DNA of 64,000 bases from DATEDA01 sp963744255 (GTDB lineage: Bacteria; Pseudomonadota; Gammaproteobacteria; Burkholderiales; SG8-39): NCBI GenBank assembly GCA_963744255.1, contig CAVUSZ010000023.1, positions 62,001 through 126,000 on the forward strand, read 5' to 3'. The position numbers and the translations under genes were made by a program. The notes beneath the pieces were generated by a model. The model had not been told where the DNA came from and searched no databases. It saw only the letters and a program-made list of their open reading frames with translations. Positions 8,704 to 18,343 of this stretch are shown here, piece by piece (within the stretch, counting starts at the first letter, position 1; each line of letters starts with the position of its first letter).

Positions 8704-9028
8704 TCACCGCTCGAGCAGGCTCGCTTTGTCCTTGATTTTGGCGCACTCGTCGGCGTCCGGCGGGGCGGGCTTGCGCTCGACGATCGGCTTCCACAACCTT
8801 GGCGAGCTCGGCATTCAGGGCAATGAAGGGGCGCTGCTCCGGAGGCACGTCATCCTCGGCGTAGATCGCCTCGACCGGGCATTCCGCCACGCAGAGCGTG
8901 CAATCGATGCACTCGTCGGGGTCGATCACCAGCATATTCGGCCCCTCCCGGAAGCAGTCGACGGGGCAGACGTCGACGCAGTCTGTGTACTTGCACTTGA
9001 TGCAGCTTTCGGTAACGACGTAGGTCAC
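8704..9028 (-). CDS. fdxA: Seven-iron ferredoxin FdxA, frameshifted near 8794
   Basis: The product begins with GTG at 9028 (VTYVVTESCIKCKYTDCVDV) and carries CxxCxxxxCxxxCP (3Fe-4S) and CIDCTLCVAECP (4Fe-4S) cluster ligands, diagnostic of the FdxA electron carrier. After the segment ALNAELAKV the frame is lost: one extra base around 8793-8796 shifts it, and removing it restores the usual tail WKPIVERKPAPPDADE...KDKASLLER with a stop at 8704. The restored protein is 107 residues, the normal length. As written the frame runs on past the usual end. Both cluster-binding motifs are upstream of the lesion, so this may be a sequencing error or a recent mutation. Confidence 0.9.
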
Positions 9029-9262
9029 GATGCCCCTCGCGGCGAGGCGGTCGCGGCGATGGTAGCACGCGCCCTCCGGCGCACCGGCGCAGGGCGGCAC
9101 TACCCGGCCGGGGGGCACCCCGCGGCCCCGGCGGGTTTCGCGCGCGCCCTTGAACCGGACTTTTTTGCTACGATATGCGGCAAACTGAGGTCGCCTTCCA
9201 GCGGCTCACGGTCGCACCCCCGCCGCGCCACCATCCCCGCACCGCAAGCCGAGAGGACTCGA

Positions 9263-9595
9263 ATGAGCGAGCACATCCACATCCTTCACGTGACCGACGA
9301 CAGTTTCGAGCCGGAGGTGCTGAAATGCGTCGTCCCGGTCCTCGTCGATTACTGGGCCGAATGGTGCGGCCCGTGCAAGGCGATCGCCCCGATCCTCGAC
9401 GAGGTCGCGAAGGAGTACAACGGTAAGCTCAAGATCGCGAAGCTTAACGTGGACGACAACGTCGAAGTGCCGAAGAAGTACAACATCCGGGGCATCCCCA
9501 CCCTCATGCTGTTCAAGAACGGCAACATGGAGGCGATGAAGGTCGGCGCCCTCTCCAAGTCGCAGCTCACCGCTTTCCTCGACAGCAACATCTGA
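9263..9595 (+). CDS. trxA: Thioredoxin
   Basis: This 110-residue thioredoxin has the active-site WCGPC at residues 34-38 and the cis-proline loop GIPTLMLF. It reduces cytoplasmic disulfides, including those formed in ribonucleotide reductase turnover. The ATG at 9263 follows GAGAGG at a good distance, which decides the start; frames extending upstream are not needed. It lies divergent from fdxA (234 bases apart) and upstream of rho and rpmE, a common betaproteobacterial order. Confidence 0.95.
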   Translation: MSEHIHILHVTDDSFEPEVLKCVVPVLVDYWAEWCGPCKAIAPILDEVAKEYNGKLKIAKLNVDDNVEVPKKYNIRGIPTLMLFKNGNMEAMKVGALSKSQLTAFLDSNI

Positions 9596-9845
9596 CTCAC
9601 CACCCCCGATCCCCGCGCGGCCCGTCGCGAATCAGCGGGCACCCCCGCTCACCGACTCCCCCAGCACGTTGAACAAGAAAGCCGACAACGCCGAGATCGA
9701 GTCACCGGACACCCGCCTCCCCGCTGGCCAACCGACTGGGGCCGCGCTAGCATCTGGCGCGGCTCCCGCGCCCGCCTCCGGCGCACCGCCATCCCCTCCC
9801 AAGCCCCCTCACAGGGCTCAAACCACCCAGAAGACCGCGAACGCG

Positions 9846-11105
<1,260 letters not shown>

Positions 11106-11136
11106 TCCCCGGATCCGTCTAGGGCGCGGGAAGTCA

Positions 11137-11165
11137 TTGCCCCGTCAGTACTTTTCGGGGATAAT
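11137..11165 (+). promoter_or_regulatory. Sigma-70-type promoter for rpmE
   Basis: TTGCCC (11137-11142) and GATAAT (11160-11165) are separated by exactly 17 bases. The rpmE start codon is 91 bases further on. It lies just after rho, so rpmE probably has its own transcript. Confidence 0.55.
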
Positions 11166-11255
11166 CGCGCCCTTCTTCGACGGCTCGCAACGCGCTCTCC
11201 GCGCGCAACTCGCAGCGTGGACCGCGGGACCGAGCGAAACGCGAAAGGATCTGCA

Positions 11256-11492
11256 ATGAAAACCGGCATTCACCCGGACTACAAGGAAATCACTGTCGTA
11301 TGCTCGTGCGGGAACAGGTTTCAGACCCGCTCGACGCTCGGCAAGGAGCTGCACGTCGAGGTCTGTTCGGCGTGCCATCCCTTCTACACCGGCCGCCAAA
11401 AGATCGTCGACACCGCCGGGCGCGTCGAGAAGTTCAGGCAGAAGTACACCCGCAGTGCCAAGCCCGCCGCGAAAACGCCGGCGGCCACCTGA
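11256..11492 (+). CDS. rpmE: 50S ribosomal protein L31, zinc-binding form
   Basis: This 78-residue protein starts MKTGIHPDYKEITVVCSCGN. Cysteines in CSCG and CSAC give the four-cysteine zinc-binding (C+) form of L31. It is part of the large ribosomal subunit. The ATG at 11256 follows AAAGGA, which favours it over an in-frame GTG upstream. The C-terminal tail is longer and more basic/Ala-rich than in E. coli. A strong intrinsic terminator follows directly. Confidence 0.96.
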   Translation: MKTGIHPDYKEITVVCSCGNRFQTRSTLGKELHVEVCSACHPFYTGRQKIVDTAGRVEKFRQKYTRSAKPAAKTPAAT

Positions 11493-11508
11493 ACCCGGGT
11501 CCGTCGGG

Positions 11509-11536
11509 AAAAAGGCAGCTGCGGCTGCCTTTTTTT
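11509..11536 (+). terminator. Intrinsic terminator after rpmE
   Basis: An 11-base-pair stem (AAAAAGGCAGC with GCTGCCTTTTT, loop TGCG) is followed by a run of T. The A-tract makes it potentially bidirectional. It begins 17 bases after the rpmE stop. Confidence 0.92.
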
Positions 11537-11575
11537 GCGGCCCGTCCGGCGAGGGGTACGCGCGCTCGCGGACGG

Positions 11576-11581
11576 TAGAAT
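11576..11581 (+). promoter_or_regulatory. Candidate -10 element (TAGAAT)
   Basis: TAGAAT followed by CGTGG lies in the 227-base gap between the rpmE terminator and the glycosyltransferase. It is 182 bases before that start, so the leader would be long. No convincing gene was seen in 11582-11763. Confidence 0.3.
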
Positions 11582-11763
11582 CGTGGCATTGCCAAGCTGT
11601 GCACCCCGGCCAAGGCAACCTGCACGCCGGTCGAGTCGACGAACGAAGTGACGCCCTTCAGATCAACGGGCTCGAGGCGGTAATGACGCGTACCCCGGAG
11701 CGGGTCGCGGCAGCGAGGAGCTTTCAATCCTCGCCCGGGCAGACGTCGAAGATCGTCGAGTAG

Positions 11764-13407
11764 GTGTCGACGGCCGCCACTCCGTGGTATGCGCAGCGCA
11801 TCCCGCTGCCGCTCACGTCCTGGCCGCTCGCGGCGCTCGTCGCAGCTTACCTGCTGCCGGGGCTGGTCGGCCACGATCCATGGAAAACCGAGGACGCGGT
11901 CAGTTTCGGTATCGTGCACCAGTTGCTCACGAGCGGCGACTGGCTGCGGCCGATGCTCGCGGGCGAGCCGTTCTACGAGGACGGGCCGCTCTACTACTGG
12001 GTCTCGGCGCTCTCCGTAAAGCTGCTCGGCGGCGTGCTGCCGCCGCACGATGCGGCGCGGTTCGCGAGCCCGCTCTTCCTGCTGGTGGCCCTGTGGTTCG
12101 TGCGGCTCGCCGCGCGCGAGCTGTACGGCAAGCGGGAGGGCGATCTGTCGACGCTTGCCTTCATGGGCGCGGTCGGGCTCGTCTGGCACGCGCACGAAGC
12201 CGCTCCGGAAACCGCGATGATCGCCGGGCTCGCCGCCGCCTACTACGGCGTCGCGATCTCGCACCGCAAGCCGTACAAGGGAGCGCTCGCATTCGGCGCC
12301 GGCGCGGGCGTCGCCTTTCTCGCCAAGGGGCTCGCGGCGCTGGTGCAGCCGCTCGCGGCAGCACTGCTCGTGCTCCCGATCTCCGAGCCGTTCCGCCAGC
12401 GCACCTTCGCGCTTGCGGTGGGACTCGGCCTCGCGATCCTGGCGCCGTTCGTGCTCGCCTGGCCAGGGCTGCTCGCAGCCCGCGCGCCGGACTACTTCGC
12501 CGGCTGGATCGCGTGGCAGGTGGGGAACACCCACCATGTGCCGGGGCTGGCGGAGATCGGAAACGTCGTGAAGACGCTCGCCTGGGCGCTGTTTCCAGTG
12601 TGGCCGATGACGCTGTGGGCCACCTGGGAACAGCGGCGCCATCTCCGGCAACCGGGCTTCGCGGTGCCGTTCGTGGCGAGCATCGTATCCGTCGTGCTGG
12701 TGCTCCTGATGCGCGACCCGCGCGACATGGACATGCTCGCGCTTCTCGTGCCGCTGTCGATCCCTGCCGGCGTCGCGGTGATCGCCCTGCGACGTGGCGC
12801 GGCCAACTCGCTCGCCTGGTTTGCGGTCATGACCTTCACCCTCGCCGGGGGGTTCATGTGGCTGATGTGGCTCGCGACGCTCGCCGGGTTTCCCGAGGCG
12901 CTCGCGCGCACCGCCACGCGCCTCACGCCCGGGTTCATGCTCGAGTTCGCCTGGCGGCCGCTCGCATTCGCCATCCTGCTCACCCTTGCATGGTGGGTGC
13001 TGGTTCTGCGCGCGGAGCGCTCGACGCTGCGCAGCCAGACGTACTGGACGGCGGGGATGACCGTAGTCTGGGGGCTGGCGATGACGCTGTGGCTCGGCTG
13101 GATCGACTACGGCAAGACCTACCGGCCGGTCGCCGCGGGCCTGCACAGGTCGCTGCCCACGGGCGTGCGCTGTGTCGAAAGCCGCGGCCTCGGGGAAACG
13201 CAGCGCGCCGTGTTCCACTACCACGCGGGGCTGGTGACGCGACGGGCGGAAGTGCACGGGCGGACCGGGTGCCCGTACCTCCTCGTTCAGCAGAACACAC
13301 GCGAGCCGGTGTTCGAACCCGAACCGGGATGGGTGCGCGTCTGGGAAGGCAGCCGGCCGCGCGATCGCGAGCGCTACCGCCTCTACCGCCGTGGCCCCAC
13401 AGGATGA
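11764..13407 (+). CDS. ArnT/PMT-like membrane glycosyltransferase
   Basis: This 547-residue protein has about a dozen hydrophobic segments. The first extracytoplasmic loop carries GHDPWKTEDAV and, further on, FYEDGPLYYW, matching the acidic catalytic motifs of lipid-linked-sugar transferases of the ArnT/protein O-mannosyltransferase superfamily (GT-C fold). It likely moves a sugar from a polyprenyl phosphate onto a lipid or glycan at the periplasmic face; donor and acceptor are unknown. The start is GTG at 11764, directly after a TAG. The C-terminal 90 residues are soluble. It stands alone between rpmE and a DUF6494-like gene. Confidence 0.85.
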   Translation: MSTAATPWYAQRIPLPLTSWPLAALVAAYLLPGLVGHDPWKTEDAVSFGIVHQLLTSGDWLRPMLAGEPFYEDGPLYYWVSALSVKLLGGVLPPHDAARFASPLFLLVALWFVRLAARELYGKREGDLSTLAFMGAVGLVWHAHEAAPETAMIAGLAAAYYGVAISHRKPYKGALAFGAGAGVAFLAKGLAALVQPLAAALLVLPISEPFRQRTFALAVGLGLAILAPFVLAWPGLLAARAPDYFAGWIAWQVGNTHHVPGLAEIGNVVKTLAWALFPVWPMTLWATWEQRRHLRQPGFAVPFVASIVSVVLVLLMRDPRDMDMLALLVPLSIPAGVAVIALRRGAANSLAWFAVMTFTLAGGFMWLMWLATLAGFPEALARTATRLTPGFMLEFAWRPLAFAILLTLAWWVLVLRAERSTLRSQTYWTAGMTVVWGLAMTLWLGWIDYGKTYRPVAAGLHRSLPTGVRCVESRGLGETQRAVFHYHAGLVTRRAEVHGRTGCPYLLVQQNTREPVFEPEPGWVRVWEGSRPRDRERYRLYRRGPTG

Positions 13408-13444
13408 AGCGCCTGTCCGACACCGCAGCATCGCGGTACATCGA

Positions 13445-13474
13445 TTGACTTCGCGCCAGCCCCGGCACTACCCT
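13445..13474 (+). promoter_or_regulatory. Candidate sigma-70 promoter for the DUF6494-like gene
   Basis: TTGACT (13445-13450) and TACCCT (13469-13474) are 18 bases apart. The -10 is weak. A GGAG site and the ATG at 13498 follow. Confidence 0.35.
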
Positions 13475-13497
13475 GCTGCACAGATGGAGACACCGCA

Positions 13498-13704
13498 ATG
13501 AACGAGGACACCTTCAACCTCTCGATCCGGAAGTTCCTGAAGCTGGTGGGCGTCAGCTCCCAGCGCGAGATCGAGCGTGCCGTGGCGCGCGCGCGCCAAT
13601 CAGGCGCGATCAAGGGCGACGAAGCCTTTCCGGCCGTGATGACGCTGGACGTGCCCGGGCTCAAGCTGTCGGTGAAGTTTGACGGCAAGATCGAGCTGGA
13701 ATAG
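13498..13704 (+). CDS. Small DUF6494-like protein
   Basis: This 68-residue protein begins MNEDTFNLSIRKFLKLVGVS and ends KFDGKIELE. The pattern of an N-terminal helix with SQREIERAV followed by two beta strands matches my memory of the DUF6494 family, whose function is unknown. It is cytoplasmic, with no signal or membrane segment. The start ATG follows GGAG. It lies 19 bases before the FAD-linked oxidase and may be cotranscribed with it. Confidence 0.75.
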   Translation: MNEDTFNLSIRKFLKLVGVSSQREIERAVARARQSGAIKGDEAFPAVMTLDVPGLKLSVKFDGKIELE

Positions 13705-13723
13705 GACACCACATGAGAACAAG

Positions 13724-15100
13724 ATGAAAGAGCTCGACCGGGCGCTCGTAGCCGACCTGAACGTCCTCGTCGGCGACCGTGTAACGGTTTCGCGCGGTGT
13801 GCGCGAGCACCATGGCAAGGACGAATCATATTACCCATATGCGCCCCCGGATGCGGTCGTGTTCCCGCACACCACCGAGGAGGTGCGCGACATCGTCAAT
13901 CTCTGCCGCCGCTATCAGACGCCGATGATCCCATTCGGCGTCGGCACCTCGCTCGAGGGCCACGTGCTCGCGACGCACGGCGGCATCTCGCTCGACATGA
14001 GCCAGATGAACAAGGTCCTGGCCGTGCACGTCGAGGATCTCGATGCAACGGTGCAGGCGGGTGTCACCCGGAATGCCCTGAACGAGGAGATCCGCCACAC
14101 CGGGCTCTTCTTCCCGGTGGATCCCGGGGCGGATGCGACGATCGGCGGCATGGCCGCGACGCGCGCGTCGGGTACCAATGCCGTGCGCTACGGGACGATG
14201 CGCGAGAACGTGCTCGCGCTGACGGTCGTGACTGCCGATGGCCGCATCATCAAGACCTCACGCCGCGCGCGGAAGTCCGCAGCGGGCTACGACCTGACGC
14301 GCCTCTTCGTCGGATCGGAAGGTACGCTCGGGATCATCACCGAAGTGGCGGTGCGACTGTACGCCGTACCCGAGGCGATGTCGGCCGCAGTGTGCTCGTT
14401 CGGCGACATCGCCGGTGCGGTCACGACCGTCATCCAGACGCTGCAGGCCGGCATCCCGATCGCGCGGAGCGAAGCGCTATGCGGGTTGACGATGAAGGCC
14501 ATCAACGCCCATAACAGGACCGGGTATAGAGAGCAGCCGACGCTGTTCCTCGAGTTTCACGGCACCGCTGCCAGTGTCAAGGAGCAGGCGGAGTTCGTGC
14601 AGGCGATCGCGCGCGCGAACGGCGGCGAGGGCTTCGAGTGGGCAACCCGCACCGAGGACCGGAACCGGCTGTGGTCGGCCCGCCACCAGGCCTACTTCGC
14701 CGGACTGCAGCTCCGGCACGGCACGCGCGCCGTGTCCACCGACGTCTGCGTGCCGATCTCGCGGCTCACCGAGTGCATGCTCGAGACGGCCGCCGACATC
14801 GCCCGGGCGTCGATGCCGATCCCGATGTTCGGACACGTCGGCGACGGCAACTTCCACTGCATGCTCCTGGTGCGGCCCGAGAGCGATGCCGACCTCGCGG
14901 AGGCGAAGGCGTTCAACGAGCGCCTCGTCGACCGCGCGCTTGCCATGGAGGGCACCTGCACCGGCGAGCACGGGATCGGCTTCGGCAAGATCAAGTCGCT
15001 CGAGAAGGAGCACGGCGAGGGCGTCGGCTTGATGGTCGCCATCAAGCGCACGTTCGATCCGGAGAACCTGCTCAATCCGGGGAAAATGGTGCCGCTTTAA
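13724..15100 (+). CDS. FAD-linked oxidase, D-lactate/glycolate dehydrogenase type
   Basis: This 458-residue flavoprotein has an N-terminal PCMH-type FAD-binding domain (PFGVGTSLEGHV near residue 65; IGGMAATRASGTNAVRYGTM near 145) and a C-terminal FAD-oxidase domain ending in the family block GTCTGEHGIGFGK. It probably oxidises a D-2-hydroxyacid such as D-lactate or glycolate and passes electrons to the quinone pool. It has no Fe-S motifs, so it is the single-subunit type. ATG 13724 is chosen because it fits the family N-terminus; a frame extending to 13679 overlaps the preceding gene. The exact substrate is inferred only. Confidence 0.87.
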   Translation: MKELDRALVADLNVLVGDRVTVSRGVREHHGKDESYYPYAPPDAVVFPHTTEEVRDIVNLCRRYQTPMIPFGVGTSLEGHVLATHGGISLDMSQMNKVLAVHVEDLDATVQAGVTRNALNEEIRHTGLFFPVDPGADATIGGMAATRASGTNAVRYGTMRENVLALTVVTADGRIIKTSRRARKSAAGYDLTRLFVGSEGTLGIITEVAVRLYAVPEAMSAAVCSFGDIAGAVTTVIQTLQAGIPIARSEALCGLTMKAINAHNRTGYREQPTLFLEFHGTAASVKEQAEFVQAIARANGGEGFEWATRTEDRNRLWSARHQAYFAGLQLRHGTRAVSTDVCVPISRLTECMLETAADIARASMPIPMFGHVGDGNFHCMLLVRPESDADLAEAKAFNERLVDRALAMEGTCTGEHGIGFGKIKSLEKEHGEGVGLMVAIKRTFDPENLLNPGKMVPL

Positions 15101-15137
15101 CCCAGCGCGGAGAAATTTCCCGGCTGAACAGAGACCC

Positions 15138-15154
15138 GGGCGGCGGTTCCGCCC
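15138..15154. repeat. Small hairpin between convergent genes
   Basis: GGGCGG and CCGCCC flank a 5-base loop, between the stop of the FAD oxidase and that of orn. There is no T-run, so it is only a possible transcript end. Confidence 0.3.
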
Positions 15155-15198
15155 AACTCGGGAGATCACGAGCGACCCCCCGTAGCGTTCACGGCCGG

Positions 15199-15744
15199 CT
15201 ACAGCCGGAGGAAGTTCTCCCGGTAGTACCTGAGCTCCTCGATCGACTCGTAGATGTCGGCGCGCGCTTCGTGTTTGCCCTGCTTCACGACGCCCCGCGC
15301 AAGCTCGGGCCGCCACCGGCGCGCGAGCTCCTTGAGCGTCGAAACGTCCAGATTCCGGTAGTGGAAGTACGCCTCGAGCCGCGGCATCCAGCGCGCGAGG
15401 AAACGCCGGTCCTGGCAGATCGAGTTGCCGCACATCGGCGAGGCCTGCGCCGGCACGTAGTTCGCGAGGAACGCGAGCATCTGCTCCTCCGCCTCGGCCT
15501 CGGACAGCGCGGAAGCCCGGACGCGGTCGACCAGTCCGGACTTGCGATGCGTCGATTTGTTCCAGTCGTCCATCGCCTCCAGCACTGCATCGGGCTGATG
15601 AAGGACGAGCACCGGCGCCTCGGCAACGGTGGCGAGCTGCGAGTCGGTGACCACGATCGCGATCTCGATGACCCGGTCGCGGTCGGGGTTGAGCCCGGTC
15701 ATCTCCATGTCGAGCCAGACGAGCTGGTTCGCGTCCTGCGGCAT
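15199..15744 (-). CDS. orn: Oligoribonuclease
   Basis: This 181-residue DEDDh exonuclease degrades 2-5-mer RNAs, including pGpG from c-di-GMP breakdown. The first acidic pair is in LVWLDMEMTGLNP, and the histidine block is in GKHEARADIYESIEELRYY, the diagnostic Orn C-terminus. Length is normal. ATG at 15744. It is divergent from the M48 peptidase gene, with 62 bases between starts. Confidence 0.97.
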   Translation of the reverse strand: MPQDANQLVWLDMEMTGLNPDRDRVIEIAIVVTDSQLATVAEAPVLVLHQPDAVLEAMDDWNKSTHRKSGLVDRVRASALSEAEAEEQMLAFLANYVPAQASPMCGNSICQDRRFLARWMPRLEAYFHYRNLDVSTLKELARRWRPELARGVVKQGKHEARADIYESIEELRYYRENFLRL

Positions 15745-15768
15745 GCCCTTGATTTTTCGACGGTCAGA

Positions 15769-15774
15769 TAGAAT
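15769..15774 (+). promoter_or_regulatory. Candidate -10 element (TAGAAT)
   Basis: TAGAAT lies 32 bases before the M48 peptidase ATG in the orn/M48 intergenic region. A TTGATT upstream is at a short 14-base spacing. Confidence 0.35.
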
Positions 15775-15806
15775 GTCATTGTCTCACAGCGATCCCGCCG
15801 TCCCGC

Positions 15807-17054
15807 ATGAATACCTTCACGCTCGCTTTCCTCGCCGCGCTTGCCGCTGCGATCGCGACGCGCCTATGGCTCGCGTCACGGCATATCCGGCACGTGCGCA
15901 CGCACCGCGACCGCGTGCCGGCCGAGTTCGCGGGCAGCGTCCCGCTCGCCGCACACCAGAAGGCGGCCGACTACACCGCCGTCAAGACGAGACTCGGCAT
16001 CCTGGACGCGCTCGTGTCGGCCGCCGTGCTGCTCGCGTTCACCCTCGGCGGCGGGTTGCAGTGGCTGTACGACGCCTGGGCCCGAGCATTCGAGGCAGGC
16101 GGCTACGCGCACGGCATAGCGCTGGTTCTTTCGGTCGCGGCGATCACCGGTCTCGTCGACCTGCCGCTCTCGATCTACCGCACGTTCGTCGTCGAGGCGC
16201 GGTTCGGCTTCAACCGGATGACGCCGGCCCTCTTCGCCGCCGACCTCGCCAAGAGTATCGCGCTCGGGCTCGCGATCGGCGTGCCGCTCCTCTTTGCGGT
16301 GCTGTGGCTGATGGCTCGGATGGGCGACCTGTGGTGGTTCTATGTCTGGCTGACCTGGGTCGGCTTCAATCTGCTGATGCTCGCGGCCTACCCGACGGTG
16401 ATCGCACCGCTCTTCAACAAATTCACCCCCCTCGCCGACGAAACGCTGCGGGAGCGCATCGAGCGCCTGCTCGCCAGGTGCGGCTTCCGGTCCAAAGGGC
16501 TCTTCGTCATGGACGGCTCGAAGCGCTCGAGCCACGGCAACGCCTATTTCACCGGCCTCGGTGCGGCAAAGCGCATCGTCTTCTTCGACACCCTGCTCTC
16601 GCGGCTCGGTCCTGGCGAGGTCGAGGCGGTCCTCGCGCATGAGCTCGGCCACTTCAAGCGCCACCATGTCTGGAAGCGCGTCGCGTGGCTCTTCCTGGCG
16701 AGCCTGGTGTTCCTCGCCGTGCTCGGTTACCTGATCGACCAGCCGTGGTTCTACGAGGGACTCGGGGTGGAGCGGCGCGGCACCGCGCTCGCGCTCATCC
16801 TCTTCTTCATGGCCGTGCCGGTGTTCACCTTCCTGATCGCACCGATCGGCAGCGTCTACTCGCGCAAACACGAGTACGAGGCCGATGCGTACGCCGCGAG
16901 CCACGCAAGCGGCGAGGAACTGGTGCACGCGTTGGTGAAGCTCTACCAGGACAACGCGGCTACGCTCACCCCCGATCCGGTGCACTCGGCGTTCTACGAC
17001 TCGCACCCGCCGGCCGCGCTGCGCATCGCGCGACTGCAGGCTCTCCCCAGATGA
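15807..17054 (+). CDS. M48 family (Ste24-type) membrane zinc metallopeptidase
   Basis: This 415-residue protein has several N-terminal membrane helices, a HELGH zinc site at residues 278-282 and the third ligand in EYEADAYA near 358. The layout and the SRHIRHVRTHRDRVP region near the N-terminus match bacterial CAAX-protease-like Ste24 homologues. It probably degrades or processes membrane proteins on the cytoplasmic face. It is divergent from orn and upstream of rsgA, a conserved betaproteobacterial neighbourhood. ATG 15807 gives a hydrophobic N-terminus. Confidence 0.92.
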   Translation: MNTFTLAFLAALAAAIATRLWLASRHIRHVRTHRDRVPAEFAGSVPLAAHQKAADYTAVKTRLGILDALVSAAVLLAFTLGGGLQWLYDAWARAFEAGGYAHGIALVLSVAAITGLVDLPLSIYRTFVVEARFGFNRMTPALFAADLAKSIALGLAIGVPLLFAVLWLMARMGDLWWFYVWLTWVGFNLLMLAAYPTVIAPLFNKFTPLADETLRERIERLLARCGFRSKGLFVMDGSKRSSHGNAYFTGLGAAKRIVFFDTLLSRLGPGEVEAVLAHELGHFKRHHVWKRVAWLFLASLVFLAVLGYLIDQPWFYEGLGVERRGTALALILFFMAVPVFTFLIAPIGSVYSRKHEYEADAYAASHASGEELVHALVKLYQDNAATLTPDPVHSAFYDSHPPAALRIARLQALPR

Positions 17055-17117
17055 CCGCGCGCAACGCACGGTACCCTTGCCGCGCGCTGTAGAGAATCCG
17101 GGCGCTGGTTCCGCCGT

Positions 17118-17138
17118 GACGCGCTCATCGAGCGCGTC
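17118..17138 (+). promoter_or_regulatory. Hairpin abutting the rsgA start codon
   Basis: A perfect 8-base-pair inverted repeat (GACGCGCT, loop CATCG, AGCGCGTC) ends exactly at the base before the rsgA ATG. It covers the whole region where a ribosome-binding site should be, and no purine-rich site is visible. Confidence 0.5.
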
Positions 17139-18029
17139 ATGAGCGCCTCGACCGCCTCGCTCTCCGGGCGCGTGGTCGCCGCCTACGGACGGCGCTTCCT
17201 GGTGGAGGCGCCGGGCGGCGAGCGCCTGGGCTGCGTGCAGCGCGGGAGACACGCGTCTTACGCCTGCGGCGACAGCGTGTTCGTCGCCCGCACCAGCCCC
17301 GGCGAGGGCGTGATCGAGGCGTCCGACCCGCGGTCGACGCTGTTCTTCCGGGCGGCACCGCACCGACGCAAGCTGATCGCCGCCAACGCCACGCAGGTCG
17401 CGGTGATCGTCGCTGGCGAGCCGAGCGCGGGCGACGAGTTGCTGGCCCGCATCCTGGTCGAAGCGACCCGCCAGGCGATGCGCGCGATCATCGTCCTCAA
17501 CAAGACCGACCTTCCTGCACCCGCTGCAATGATGCGGGAACGGCTCTTGCCGTTCGCGCGCGCCGGATACGCGGTCGTCGAGATAAGCGCGCGGCGCGAC
17601 GTTGTCCCGCTGCGGGCGGCGCTCACCGGGGAATCCACCGTGCTCATCGGGCAGTCCGGAATGGGCAAGTCGACCATCGTCAACGCGCTTCTCCCCGAGG
17701 CGGGTGCGGCGACCCGCGAGATCTCTGCCTTTCTCGACTCCGGGCGCCATACGACCAGTGCGACCCGGCTCTACCGGCTCGACGATCGCTCGGCAATCAT
17801 CGACTCGCCGGGCGTCGAAGCGTTCGGACTCGCGCACCTCTCGCCGGCCGAGATCGAGCGGGGATTTCCCGACATCGCGCCGCTAGGGGGCAGATGCCGC
17901 TTCCGCGACTGCCATCATCGCGTCGAACCTGGCTGCGCGGTGCGCGCGGCCGTCGAGTCCGGCGCGATCGACCCGCGGCGGTTCGAGCTGTTACGCCGGA
18001 TCCTGGATGCCGAGGCGGCGATGCGATGA
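17139..18029 (+). CDS. rsgA: Ribosome small-subunit-dependent GTPase A
   Basis: This 296-residue circularly permuted GTPase helps mature the 30S subunit. It has an N-terminal OB-fold (SLSGRVVAAYGRRF), the G4 motif NKTD near 124, the P-loop GQSGMGKS near 172, and a C-terminal zinc site CRFRDCHHRVEPGC. The start ATG immediately follows a perfect hairpin that may mask initiation. The stop overlaps the DUF2007 start by ATGA. Confidence 0.95.
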   Translation: MSASTASLSGRVVAAYGRRFLVEAPGGERLGCVQRGRHASYACGDSVFVARTSPGEGVIEASDPRSTLFFRAAPHRRKLIAANATQVAVIVAGEPSAGDELLARILVEATRQAMRAIIVLNKTDLPAPAAMMRERLLPFARAGYAVVEISARRDVVPLRAALTGESTVLIGQSGMGKSTIVNALLPEAGAATREISAFLDSGRHTTSATRLYRLDDRSAIIDSPGVEAFGLAHLSPAEIERGFPDIAPLGGRCRFRDCHHRVEPGCAVRAAVESGAIDPRRFELLRRILDAEAAMR

Positions 18030-18340
18030 AGCCGCTCATCTCCTCGCTCAACGCGCTCGAGATCCATCACCTCAAGAACGTGCTGGAGGCGGACGGCATC
18101 GCCTGCTGGATCAGGAACGAGCTGCTCTCGCGGCTCGCGGGGGAGGTCCCGTTCACCGAGTGCGCAATGGAGCTGCATCTCGTGCGCGAGGAGGACCGGC
18201 CGCGGGCCGAGGCGTTGCTCGAGGTCTGGCGTCGCGCGCCGTCGCCCGGGCCGCTGTGGCACTGTGGCGCGTGCGGCGAGCGCATCGAGGGACAGTTCGG
18301 GACGTGCTGGAAGTGCGGCGCTGCGCGTCCGGCCGACTGA
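18026..18340 (+). CDS. DUF2007-type protein with C-terminal zinc ribbon
   Basis: This 104-residue protein has an N-terminal DUF2007-like segment (LISSLNALEIHHLKNVLEAD through EALLEVW), predicted to form a small alpha-beta fold. A four-cysteine ribbon follows: CGACGE and CWKCGA. It is a possible small regulator or RNA/protein-binding factor; the function is unknown. It is translationally coupled to rsgA by an ATGA overlap. It converges on the CobD/CbiB-like gene with 3 bases between stops. Confidence 0.78.
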   Translation: MKPLISSLNALEIHHLKNVLEADGIACWIRNELLSRLAGEVPFTECAMELHLVREEDRPRAEALLEVWRRAPSPGPLWHCGACGERIEGQFGTCWKCGAARPAD

Positions 18341-18343
18341 CCG

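Noticed and set aside
11434..13431. 665-codon minus-strand frame opposite the ArnT-like gene
   Set aside because: Antisense shadow; the plus strand encodes the polytopic protein with catalytic motifs.
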